A stretch of 64,000 nt of DNA from Okeania sp. KiyG1. Lineage in GTDB: Bacteria; Cyanobacteriota; Cyanobacteriia; Cyanobacteriales; Microcoleaceae. A program made the translations under genes and the position numbers. Shown here in pieces: positions 56,855-64,000 of this stretch. Location: positions 1-64,000 of the forward strand of contig NZ_BLZO01000079.1 in the NCBI RefSeq assembly GCF_014132355.1. Reading direction: 5' to 3'. The notes under the pieces were generated by a model, which saw only the letters and a list, made by a program, of their open reading frames with translations, ran no database searches and had not been told where the DNA came from. The number at the start of each line of letters is the position of its first letter. Position 1 is the stretch's first letter.

Positions 56855-57532
56855 ATGCAAAATATGAATTTAGAGCAAATATCTGTCCAATTAGATAGTG
56901 AAAATTCTCGCGATCGCCTCCTTGCCCTGGCCCATCTAAGAGAAGTATCTGCGACTGAGGCAGTACCTTTGATAAAAAAAGTATTGAATGACCAAAATTT
57001 ACCAGTACGCTCCATGGCAGTATTTGCCCTGGGTGTAAAACAGACAGAGGAATGCTACTCAATTTTAGTAGAACTGTTAGAAAAAGATGCAGATTATGGC
57101 ATTCGTGCTGATGCTGCGGGGGCGTTAGGATATCTAGAAGATATTAGAGCTTTTGAACCCTTAGCGAGAGCATTTTATGAAGATACCAGTTGGTTAGTAC
57201 GTTTCAGTGCCGCAGTTTCTCTGGGAAACCTGAAAGATCCACGCGCTCATGATTTATTGATCGAAGCTTTAGATAATCAGGAGATGGTGATACAACAAGC
57301 AGCGATCGCCGCTTTAGGAGAAATTGGAGACTTAGAAGCAGTAGAACATATTCTCAAGTTTGCTCTTTCAGAAGATTGGTTAATTCGCCAACGTTTAGCA
57401 GAAGCTTTAGGAAATATGCCTACTCCTAAGAGTATATCTGCCTTGAAATATTTAGAAAAAGATAGCCATTCTCAAGTATCTCAAGCAGCAAGCATATCTC
57501 TGCAACGTTTATCTACAAAAGAGAATAGTTAG
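56855..57532 (+). CDS. HEAT-repeat protein (NblB/CpcE-F-like)
   Basis: The 225-residue product consists of about six HEAT/PBS-lyase-type repeats (LPVRSMAVFALGVKQTEECY, YGIRADAAGALGYLEDIRAF, WLVRFSAAVSLGNLKDPRAH, MVIQQAAIAALGEIGDLEAV). This architecture and length occur in NblB and in the CpcE/CpcF lyase subunits that act on phycobiliproteins. I cannot separate a phycobilisome role from a general HEAT scaffold. It is a single-gene unit. Confidence 0.8.
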   Translation: MQNMNLEQISVQLDSENSRDRLLALAHLREVSATEAVPLIKKVLNDQNLPVRSMAVFALGVKQTEECYSILVELLEKDADYGIRADAAGALGYLEDIRAFEPLARAFYEDTSWLVRFSAAVSLGNLKDPRAHDLLIEALDNQEMVIQQAAIAALGEIGDLEAVEHILKFALSEDWLIRQRLAEALGNMPTPKSISALKYLEKDSHSQVSQAASISLQRLSTKENS

Positions 57533-57591
57533 CATATATAGCAATGAGCGCTGGTATATTTACAAATTGCAGCATTAGTCATGGCAAGAAC

Positions 57592-57619
57592 GTAGGGGCA
57601 AATGGCTATTCACCCCTAC
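57592..57619. repeat. GTAGGGGCAAATGG palindromic repeat
   Basis: GTAGGGGCAAATGG and CTATTCACCCCTAC form an imperfect palindrome of the family also found at 42651 and 63747. It lies between the convergent HEAT and methyltransferase genes. Confidence 0.65.
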
Positions 57620-57624
57620 TGACT

Positions 57625-58377
57625 TCAGATATACTCAGGTTTAGTTGCTGCTATAAAAACCATGCGATCGCTAAATTTCAAAACTGATTTATCCTGATAT
57701 TTCTCTTCCATTTCCTTTAAACCTGCTGCTAATTCAGTATCATTAAATTCAGAAAGCAAAAACATATAACGATTTTCTACCATTTCAAAATACTGACTTT
57801 TTGGCAATTCTAAAGGGTACTCTATAATATCAGAATCGACAACAAAACCTACTTTTTGAAGTAAATCAATTAGTTCTTGATAGTGAGGTTGTTTTTTTTC
57901 GTACAATTCTAGTGCTTTAGCAAATAAAGGATACTCAATAGTGGGTGGTAAGAGCAATAACAAGAAAATTCCTCTAGGAGTTAGTCTTTGCCATAAATTC
58001 TGGAATAGTATAAATTTTTCCTCTATATAATGGATAGCTTCTTTTAAGAAAATTTTGTTATAAATTCCTGGTTTTTGAGAGAATTTTACTCCATCCATTT
58101 CTATGGGATTTAATCGACTATTTGCCGGAATTTTTTCTAGCATTTCAGCAGAAGGATCGACGCAAATAATCGGTTGCTGTAATTGAATGTGATTGATAAT
58201 TTCTTTGCTATAAATTCCTGTTCCACAACCAATATCTACCAAAGTATCTGTGGGAGTTAGGTGTAGATATTCGATAATTTTTTGAGTTGTAAATTTAATA
58301 TATTCAGGAGAGTATGACCAGAGATTATCGTAAATATTGGCGATATTTTTGTAATGATTTTCGGAAGTGTTATTCAT
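57625..58377 (-). CDS. Class I SAM-dependent methyltransferase
   Basis: The 250-residue protein has motif I TLVDIGCGTGIYSKEI near residue 44, IICVDPSAEMLEKI (strand 2 acidic end) and IFLKEAIHYIEEKF (motif II region). A C-terminal lid has DRMVFIAATKP. This is the Methyltransf_11/25 fold acting on small molecules. The closest functional group is not clear. The start is MNNTSENHYKNIANIYDNLW at 58377. Convergent with the HEAT gene, with 92 bp between them. Confidence 0.85.
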   Translation of the reverse strand: MNNTSENHYKNIANIYDNLWSYSPEYIKFTTQKIIEYLHLTPTDTLVDIGCGTGIYSKEIINHIQLQQPIICVDPSAEMLEKIPANSRLNPIEMDGVKFSQKPGIYNKIFLKEAIHYIEEKFILFQNLWQRLTPRGIFLLLLLPPTIEYPLFAKALELYEKKQPHYQELIDLLQKVGFVVDSDIIEYPLELPKSQYFEMVENRYMFLLSEFNDTELAAGLKEMEEKYQDKSVLKFSDRMVFIAATKPEYI

Positions 58378-58538
58378 AATAATTAATATTTTTGCTCAAA
58401 TTTTTGACAAAGTTTTGATGGGTGCATCTCAATGCGTGAATAAAGCCAAAAAAATATTGCTTTTAGGCAACAGGCAACAGGCAGTGAATATATAGGAAAA
58501 AAGTATTTTTGCCAATATGATATGCACCCCTTTTGATA

Positions 58539-58709
58539 TTATAAAGAATTTAATTCCTGTTGTAAAATTGCTAATAGTTGGGCTAAATTACCTGCAAGTC
58601 AAGCCTCTCGAACTAACCATAAACCAGAGAAATATTCACTATAAATAATACTTTTTTTATTGGGTTTAAGTTTAATATATTTCCCTTCTCTTAATTGTAC
58701 CCACTCCCG
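58539..58709 (-). pseudogene. Uma2-family C-terminal fragment with an internal stop
   Basis: The minus strand reads REWVQLREGKYIKLKPNKKS, then IIYSEYFSGLWLVREA, a TGA, and LAGNLAQLLAILQQELNSL. These are the C-terminal strands and helix of Uma2 proteins. Everything upstream is missing, so it is a remnant. Confidence 0.75.
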
Positions 58710-58720
58710 TAATTAGAAAA

Positions 58721-58849
58721 ATGTTAGCCACCTTTGAAGAACCTCTGACCTTAAAACAGCTAGCTCACAATTTAGAGTCTAGCAGTTCCGCCTTATCCCG
58801 TGGTTTTAAGGAGTTATTTGGTCTGAGTCCCAATAGTGAGTTAAGTTAG
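58721..58849 (+). pseudogene. AraC-type HTH fragment
   Basis: The 42 residues MLATFEEPLTLKQLAHNLES and SSSALSRGFKELFGLSPNSE match the first helix-turn-helix of AraC/XylS activators (KQLAH ... LSRGFKxLFGLSP). A TAG then cuts the frame and the second helix-turn-helix is absent. It is probably a remnant. The surrounding spacer (58378-59119) also has a GGGTGCATCTCAATGC ... GATATGCACCCC inverted-repeat unit at 58420-58530 and nothing else. Confidence 0.6.
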
Positions 58850-59119
58850 ACGGAGTGTGGGGAGTATAGGGAGTGTGAGAAGAAATTAAAAAAATATATA
58901 TCTTCACAATTATAATGCAGGACTACCAAATATTTCTGAAAGTTATATCATACCCGGTTCAATACTTATAAATAAATTATCTATTATACAAATATTTTTT
59001 CAAATCGAGGTTTTGTAGCTTTGTTATCCATCATAAAGATAAATTTATTAGCTCACAACAAAAGTATGTTTGTTTAATTTGGTATGATCTAGTTACAGAT
59101 ATATATCAATTACCTGAAG

Positions 59120-60889
59120 ATGATTTTTAATACCCAAAAACTATTATCGTAAATTAGCAATTTTATTTACAGTTATTTTAATATTTTTCTCAGTGCTTGT
59201 AGACCAGCACCATCAAATGATCAATCTCGTATTGTTGTACCTACACCTAGTGATGCCTCTACTTTCAACTATCCATTAAATCAGTCAGCATATAATGTTT
59301 TTGGCTATCTATATGAGGGCTTAATTATTGAAAATGGCATCACAGGAGAATTGGAGCCAGGGTTAGCTGAATCCTGGAAAGTTTCTGATGATGGACAAAC
59401 AATAGTTATTACTTTAAAAGAAGGGTTGAAGTGGTCAGATGGAGAACCTTTAACTGCTGATGATGTAGTTTTTTCTTATAATGAAATATACCTCAGTGAT
59501 AAAATTCCTACTAGCTTTAAAGACATTCTCAGAATTGGCAAAAGTGGAGCTTTACCAGCAGTCAATAAAATCGATAATCTCCGTATAGAATTTTCTACAC
59601 CAGAACCTTTTGCTCCTTTTATTAGATATGCTGGAGGATTACCTATTCTACCTATTCATGCATTAAAAGAATCAGTTCGTACTACTAACTCTAAAGGAGA
59701 ATTAAACTATCTCACAAAATGGGGAACTGATACCCCGGTGAAGGAAATTATTAGTAATGGTATGTATCGCCTCAAAAGTTATACAGCAAATCAGCGAATT
59801 ATTTTAGAAAAAAATCCATTTTACTGGCGTCAAGATGACCAAGGAAATAATTTACCTTATATTGAAAATATTGCCTGGCAAGTCATCGAAAATACAGATA
59901 ATCAACTCTTAAATTTCCGTTCTGGTGAACTAGATACAATTGGGGTAGAGCCAGAAATGTTTCCCCTGTTGAAACGAGAAGAAAATCGTGGCCAGTATAC
60001 TATTTATAATGGCGGTCCCACATCTGCTTCTAGCTTTATTTCTTTTAATTTGAATCAGGCAACAAATGCTCAAGGTCAACCATTTGTCAAACCCTTTAAA
60101 TCTCGATGGTTTAATAATAAATCTTTTCGGCAAGCGATCGCCTATGCAATTAATAGGGAAGCAATGACCAATAATATATACCGTGGATTAGGTGCGCCCC
60201 AATATTCACCAATTCCGGTCACCAGTCCTTTTTATTTATCTCCAGAAGAAGGCTTAAAAGTTTACAATTATAACCCAGAAAAAGCCAAAGAACTTTTACT
60301 GAGTGTTGGCTTTAAATATAATCAAAACGGTGAATTATTAGACAGTGAAGGTAATCGAGTAGAATTTAATTTATTATCAAGTGCTGGTCGGAAAGTCAGA
60401 GAACAAATGGCAACACAAATTAATCAAGATTTAGCCAAAATAGGTATTAAGGTAAATATGCAGTTTCTCAGTTTTAATACTTATGTAGAAAGACTATCTT
60501 TATCCAGAGATTGGGAAGCTTATCTAGGAGGTTTTGGAGGAGGAGGTATTGAACCTCATGGTGGTTATAATATTTGGTCTGTTAATGGTAGATTACACAC
60601 TTTTAATCAAGGACCTCAACCTGGAGAAGACAACATAGAAGGTTGGAAAATTAAGGATTGGGAACAAGAAATAGACAATCTTTATATTAGAGCTTCTCAA
60701 GTGTTAGATGAAGAAAAACGAAAAGAAATTTATGGTCAAGCACAGCAAATTATTGCTGAGGAATTACCTTTTATATATATGGTTAATCCTCTAGAATTTG
60801 AAGCTATAAGAAATCGGATTAAAGGAATTCAATATACTGAACTTGCTGGTGGTTTCTGGAATTTATATGAACTCCAAATTTCTGAGTAA
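59120..60889 (+). CDS. Family 5 extracellular solute-binding lipoprotein (oligopeptide/nickel type), frameshifted signal
   Basis: The mature part from CRPAPSNDQSRIVVPTPSD onward is open to 60889, about 565 residues. It shows SBP_bac_5 motifs: SAYNVFGYLYEGLI, ELEPGLAESWKVSDDGQTIV, LKEGLKWSDGEPLTADDVVF, and the C-terminal RKEIYGQAQQIIAEELPFIY. The signal peptide NYYRKLAILFTVILIFF is in another frame. Adding one A (A5 run near 59140) and one T (T5 run near 59190) yields a single start at ATG 59120 and a lipobox LSAC. A lipoprotein of an ABC importer for peptides or similar ligands is expected. No permease or ATPase genes are adjacent. Confidence 0.85.
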
Positions 60890-61431
60890 AGAAGGAAGCA
60901 GGAAGAAGGAAGAAGGAAGCAGGAAGAAGGAAGAAGGAAGAAGGAAGAAGTAAGAAGGAAAAATCTTACGTTGTCTTATTTTTAAACTTTTGATTTATCC
61001 TAACCTTTCCTTCGACTTATAACTAAAAATAAAAAGTATACCTCTGTGAAATAGAAAGTCAAACAAATTATCTCAAGAAAAGAGGGAACAGGGATAAATA
61101 ATTGACAATTTATAGATAATAATTGCTTTGATTTTTGATTTTTGGAGATGTCTAATATATCAATGATTAATTTATAGGACTTTGCAAAACGATTAGGTAC
61201 AATGCTCAAAGCAATAAGTCAGTCTAGTGGACTAACACAGCTAAAACTGTGCAATAGATTTTTCTTTCTAGGTGTCTTTATCTCCCCTACTCCCCTACTC
61301 CCCTACTCCCCTACTCCCCTACTCCCCCACTTCCCTGCTCCCTACTCCCTACTCCCCTGCTCCCTACTCCCTACTCCCTACTCCCTACTCCCCTACTCCC
61401 TACTCCCTACTCCCTTATTTATTTAATTCTA
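60890..61431. other. Spacer with purine/pyrimidine tracts and a worn MITE
   Basis: GGAAGCAGGAAGAAGGAAG lies at 60894-60960. A worn family C element spans about 61073-61154 (right end TGGAGATGTCTA). CCCCTACTCCCCTACTCCC lies at 61290-61420. No gene. LarB starts 12 bases after the tract. Confidence 0.5.
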
Positions 61432-62226
61432 ATGAAATCAGAAGATTTAAAGCAATTATTAACAGCAATTTCTACAGGAGATGTAACTCCAGAGTCAGCT
61501 TTAGAAAAGCTCAAGAATTTTGACTTTGAAAATGTCGAAAACTTTGCCAAAATTGACCACCATAGAAATATTAGAACAGGTTTTCCTGAAGTTATTTGGG
61601 GACCAGGAAAAACACCAGAACAAATTGTGAAAATCATGGAGGTAATGAGGAAAAATAATCCTGTAGTAATGGCAACAAGAATTGAACCAGAAATTTATGA
61701 AGAATTGCAGGACAAAATTCCTGGTCTTTATTATTATCGAGATGCAAAAATCTGTGCAATTATCTCTGATTTTCCTACTCCAAAACATCAAGGTATAATT
61801 ACAATTGTCAGTGCTGGTACTGCTGATTTAAAAGTAGGAGAAGAAGCAGCAGTTACAGCTAGTCTTTGTGGTTTTTCTGTAAAGCGACTTTGGGATGTAG
61901 GAGTAGCAGGAATACATCGTTTATTAAGCAATAAACATTTAATTGCAGAAGCGGATGTACTAATTGTAGTAGCAGGTATGGAAGGTGCTTTGCCTAGTGT
62001 AGTTGCAGGTTTAGCAGATTGTCCTGTTATTGCAGTACCTACAAGTGTAGGTTATGGAGCTAATTTTGATGGTTTAGCTCCACTATTAACAATGTTAAAT
62101 TCTTGTGCGCCAGGAATAGGTGTTGTGAATATTGATAATGGTTTTGGAGCAGCTATTTTAGCAGGACAAATTATTAGGACAGGAGAGAAATTGGCTATTG
62201 AAAAAGGAAGAAGGAAGAAGGAATAA
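61432..62226 (+). CDS. larB: Nickel pincer cofactor biosynthesis protein LarB
   Basis: The 264-residue protein matches LarB (an AIR-carboxylase/PurE-like fold). Markers are the N-terminal HHRNIRTGFPEVIWGPGKTP, and the PurE-like core ITIVSAGTADLKVGEEAAVT and VLIVVAGMEGALPSVVAGLA. The core ends PVIAVPTSVGYGANFDGLAP and GIGVVNIDNGFGAAILAGQI. LarB carboxylates and adenylyl-activates nicotinic acid adenine dinucleotide in making the nickel-pincer cofactor of lactate racemase. No larA, larC or larE is here. The C-terminal residues GRRKKE come from a GAAGAAGG tract like the one ending the HAD gene at 18352. Confidence 0.93.
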   Translation: MKSEDLKQLLTAISTGDVTPESALEKLKNFDFENVENFAKIDHHRNIRTGFPEVIWGPGKTPEQIVKIMEVMRKNNPVVMATRIEPEIYEELQDKIPGLYYYRDAKICAIISDFPTPKHQGIITIVSAGTADLKVGEEAAVTASLCGFSVKRLWDVGVAGIHRLLSNKHLIAEADVLIVVAGMEGALPSVVAGLADCPVIAVPTSVGYGANFDGLAPLLTMLNSCAPGIGVVNIDNGFGAAILAGQIIRTGEKLAIEKGRRKKE

Positions 62227-62261
62227 GGAATAAGGAATAAGGAAGAAGAAAGAAGGAAGAA

Positions 62262-62322
62262 GTGGATGGGGACTCAAACTCCAAGTGATTGTAAACACCC
62301 TGTAGAAGGCGGGGTGTTAAAC
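62262..62322 (+). repeat. Diverged single copy of the T-arm-like hairpin repeat after larB
   Basis: GGATGGGGACTCAAACTCC and GTAAACACCC ... GGGGTGTTAAAC follow the same plan as the tandem units at 18343-19712, including the preceding GAAGAAGG tract. CACCC/GGGTG pairing in the second hairpin is kept. Confidence 0.75.
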
Positions 62323-62549
62323 AAAAAAAAATGATTAAAAATTTAGGTAGTTAGTAATAGCTGAAACGGCTTAAAAATTTATCTTTTAGGAGGAGTCAGG
62401 AGTCAGGAGGGAAGAAGAAGGAGTTGGAAGGTATAAGGAGGAGAAAGTTTTTTTGTCACGCTCTTATCCGGACATGATATTACACCATTTTGAAAAAAGA
62501 ATGTTACAAATAATAAGCGCCATTAAAAGACTTTATCTAAAATGTCTAT

Positions 62550-62708
62550 TAGACATCTCCAAAAATCAAAAATAAAATCAATTATCCCACACAAATTATC
62601 AATTCTTCCTCCAGGGAGGGGTTAGGGGTGGGTTGGGAGGGGTTAGGGTGGGTTGGGAGGGGAGGGGTTAGGGTGGGTTCTCTACTCCCTCTTTTCTGGA
62701 GATGTCTA
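62550..62708. repeat. MITE family C, copy 3
   Basis: TAGACATCTCCA and TGGAGATGTCTA are perfect 12-bp inverted ends. The interior has AAAATCAAAAATAAAATCAA like copy 1 and GGAGGGGTTAGGGTGGG expansion. Confidence 0.8.
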
Positions 62709-62813
62709 TTTGACGAAAAAGATAATTTACGACATCAAAACTGGCATTAAACCTATTCATTCTGACAACTGACAACTGACAACTGATAACTGATAACTGA
62801 TAACTGAAATGAG

Positions 62814-63512
62814 CTATGCTAAATCAAATAAAAGAATTTCTGCATCTGACTTAGCTGTAATATAAACATCATTAATTTCGCTTAAAGCAGCACCATCACC
62901 TGCTTTTAAAGATAAATCATTAAGGTCTATTTCCCCACGAGCAACTTGAACCCATCCGTAACGTTCAGAATTAAAAGAATAAGAACAGCGATCGCCTTCT
63001 TTCAAAACACCTGCAAATAAATCAACATCCTGATTAATTTTTAGTGCGCCATTTCTACCATCTTTAGCAACTATTAAATTTAATTGACCAGAGTTTTTTT
63101 CTATATCAAAAGAACGTTGATTATATGTTGGTGTTAAACCTCTAGAATTTGGTAGTAACCAAATTTGTAAAAAGTGAACCTCCTCAGATTTTGAGTGATT
63201 ATATTCACTATGCATAATTCCTGTACCCGTACTCGTATGTTGTACTTCTCCAGGATAAAGTACAGCACTATTTCCTGCACTATCTTTATGTTCTAATGCT
63301 CCTTCTAAAACATAAGTAATAATTTCCATATCTCGATGTCCATGAGTTCCGAAACCATTACTAGAAGAAACCCTATCTTCATTAATTACTCTGAGAGAAC
63401 GAAACCCCATATATTCACGGTCAAAATAGTTGGCAAAAGAAAATGTATGATAAGTATCGAGCCAACCATGATTTGCGTGTCCTCTTGCTTCAGCTTTTCG
63501 TATATAAATCAT
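62814..63512 (-). CDS. Pirin-family protein (YhhW/quercetinase-like)
   Basis: The 232-residue bicupin has the pirin signature RKAEARGHANHGWLDTYHTF. The metal ligands are HGHRDMEIITYVLEGALEHK and HTSTGTGIMHSEYN, and the C-terminal cupin follows (DVDLFAGVLKEGD). Bacterial pirins of this size include quercetin dioxygenases; others act as redox-linked regulators. All His/Glu ligands are present. It is a single-gene unit. Confidence 0.92.
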   Translation of the reverse strand: MIYIRKAEARGHANHGWLDTYHTFSFANYFDREYMGFRSLRVINEDRVSSSNGFGTHGHRDMEIITYVLEGALEHKDSAGNSAVLYPGEVQHTSTGTGIMHSEYNHSKSEEVHFLQIWLLPNSRGLTPTYNQRSFDIEKNSGQLNLIVAKDGRNGALKINQDVDLFAGVLKEGDRCSYSFNSERYGWVQVARGEIDLNDLSLKAGDGAALSEINDVYITAKSDAEILLFDLA

Positions 63513-64000
63513 TCTTACTACCTCCGATAACTTGATTTTTTTGTGAAAATTAAACTTGAATTACTGAGATTAATCTTGACTAATAAAAAAATTAATAACT
63601 AGGTTGAATAGCTGAAATTATTTGATAATTTATCAAAATAATTGGGTCTAAAACCCTGCCTTTTAAGGCGAAATATTTTTGGAGCGAAGCTCAAATCCCC
63701 TACTTCCCCTCCCCTCCTCGGAGGGGTTAGGGGTGGGTTAACTTCTGTAGGGGCGAATGGCCATTCGCCCCTACTGACTTCTGACTTCGTTAAGTTTGAT
63801 TACTCCCAAATAATGTTGCATAATTGTGATTTTGCAGAAGTTAATTTTCAGTCAAAATAATTAGACTTCTTGCAGAAGTCAGGGAATAGGGAATAGGGAA
63901 ATGAAATTGTTGATTTCAGATATTGAATTGATTGAATTAATACCTTTGCAAGAGGTCTATTGTTTGATTATGCAACAGTAACAAATAGACATCTCCAAAA
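63513..64000. other. Spacer at the window edge
   Basis: No gene is supported. CCCCTCCTCGGAGGGGTTAG lies at 63712. The palindrome is at 63747-63774. TAGACTTCTTGCAGAAGTC (63864) is a repeat also near 11350. GGGAATAG units follow, and TAGACATCTCCA (63986) begins another family C element that runs off the end. Confidence 0.5.
63747..63774. repeat. Perfect 28-bp palindrome of the GTAGGGGCGAATGG family
   Basis: GTAGGGGCGAATGG followed directly by its reverse complement CCATTCGCCCCTAC. It is the cleanest of about six related spacer hairpins in the window. Confidence 0.85.

Larger units (their letters stand above)
62227..62813. other. Spacer with T-arm-like repeat copy and MITE family C copy 3
   Basis: After LarB come GGAATAAGGAATAAGG units and the hairpin repeat (62262-62322). 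GTCAGGAGTCAGGAGGG (62395) and CCGGACATGATATTAC (62470) follow, then the family C element (62550-62708) and CAACTGACAACTGATAACTG units (62766-62810). No gene. Confidence 0.55.

Noticed and set aside
61272-61523. A proline/leucine/serine-rich protein before larB
   Set aside because: It is the CTCCCCTACTCCC simple repeat read as codons and it overlaps the larB start.

Overview
The window reads as a piece of a filamentous, non-heterocystous marine-type cyanobacterium (Oscillatoriales; Trichodesmium/Okeania-like is my best guess, inferred from style and not from any search). The evidence is a form IB rbcL-rbcX-rbcS locus, cyanobacterial housekeeping genes (ycf65/PSRP-3, narM, NDH-2, rimM), many GCGATCGC (HIP1) octamers, AT-rich DNA, long non-coding spacers, two group II introns and dense small repeats. 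Summing the calls, about two thirds of the window is coding, pseudogenes included.

Layout. 1-1.6 kb: end of rbcL, rbcX and rbcS, with a solo IS200/IS605 right end in the rbcL-rbcX spacer. 2-7 kb: a lone tnpB, a GNAT gene with a nonsense codon and three Uma2-family genes (one frameshifted). 7-11.3 kb: yebC-like gene, then a histidine-phosphatase gene split by a 2.6 kb group II intron whose removal restores the frame. 12.5-17.5 kb: methyltransferase, exported DUF642-like protein, three decayed tnpB copies, PSRP-3. 17.5-19.9 kb: HAD phosphatase running into a five-copy tandem repeat that holds an ORF-less group II intron and ends in a MITE. 19.9-28.5 kb: PLP histidine decarboxylase, then a TPR-CHAT protease gene cut by an ISAs1-type element, with an antitoxin-like and a DUF4384-like gene upstream. 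28.9-36.4 kb: frameshifted 2-oxoglutarate dioxygenase, a RAYT transposase inside REP arrays, an M16 peptidase pair, TetR regulator, DEDDh exonuclease. 36.8-42.6 kb: sigma-like factor, DUF1822 protein and a CHAT-TM-periplasmic-binding-protein receptor, the best candidate for a little-described system. 42.7-64 kb: DUF1800, DUF4332, double ComFB, HAD, NDH-2, NarM, RimM, TPR protein, CASTOR/POLLUX-type channel, HEAT protein, methyltransferase, oligopeptide-type binding lipoprotein, LarB and pirin.

How things fit. Most genes are isolated single transcription units separated by repeats. Two loci look like signalling or protease modules built on CHAT (caspase-like) domains: one soluble with TPRs and broken by an IS, one membrane-anchored with an extracytoplasmic ligand-binding domain beside a sigma-like factor. 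The spacers carry at least four MITE families. One of them (GGCGTTGCTGA ends) has four insertions with perfect 8-bp target duplications, one nested in another MITE. A hairpin repeat with a tRNA T-arm-like stem-loop follows two unrelated genes and supplies their C-terminal codons through its purine tract.

Caveat: five otherwise intact genes (Uma2, intron maturase, dioxygenase, CHAT-PBP, binding lipoprotein, the last twice) are broken by the loss of one base, usually in a homopolymer. That may reflect sequencing or assembly error as much as gene decay.
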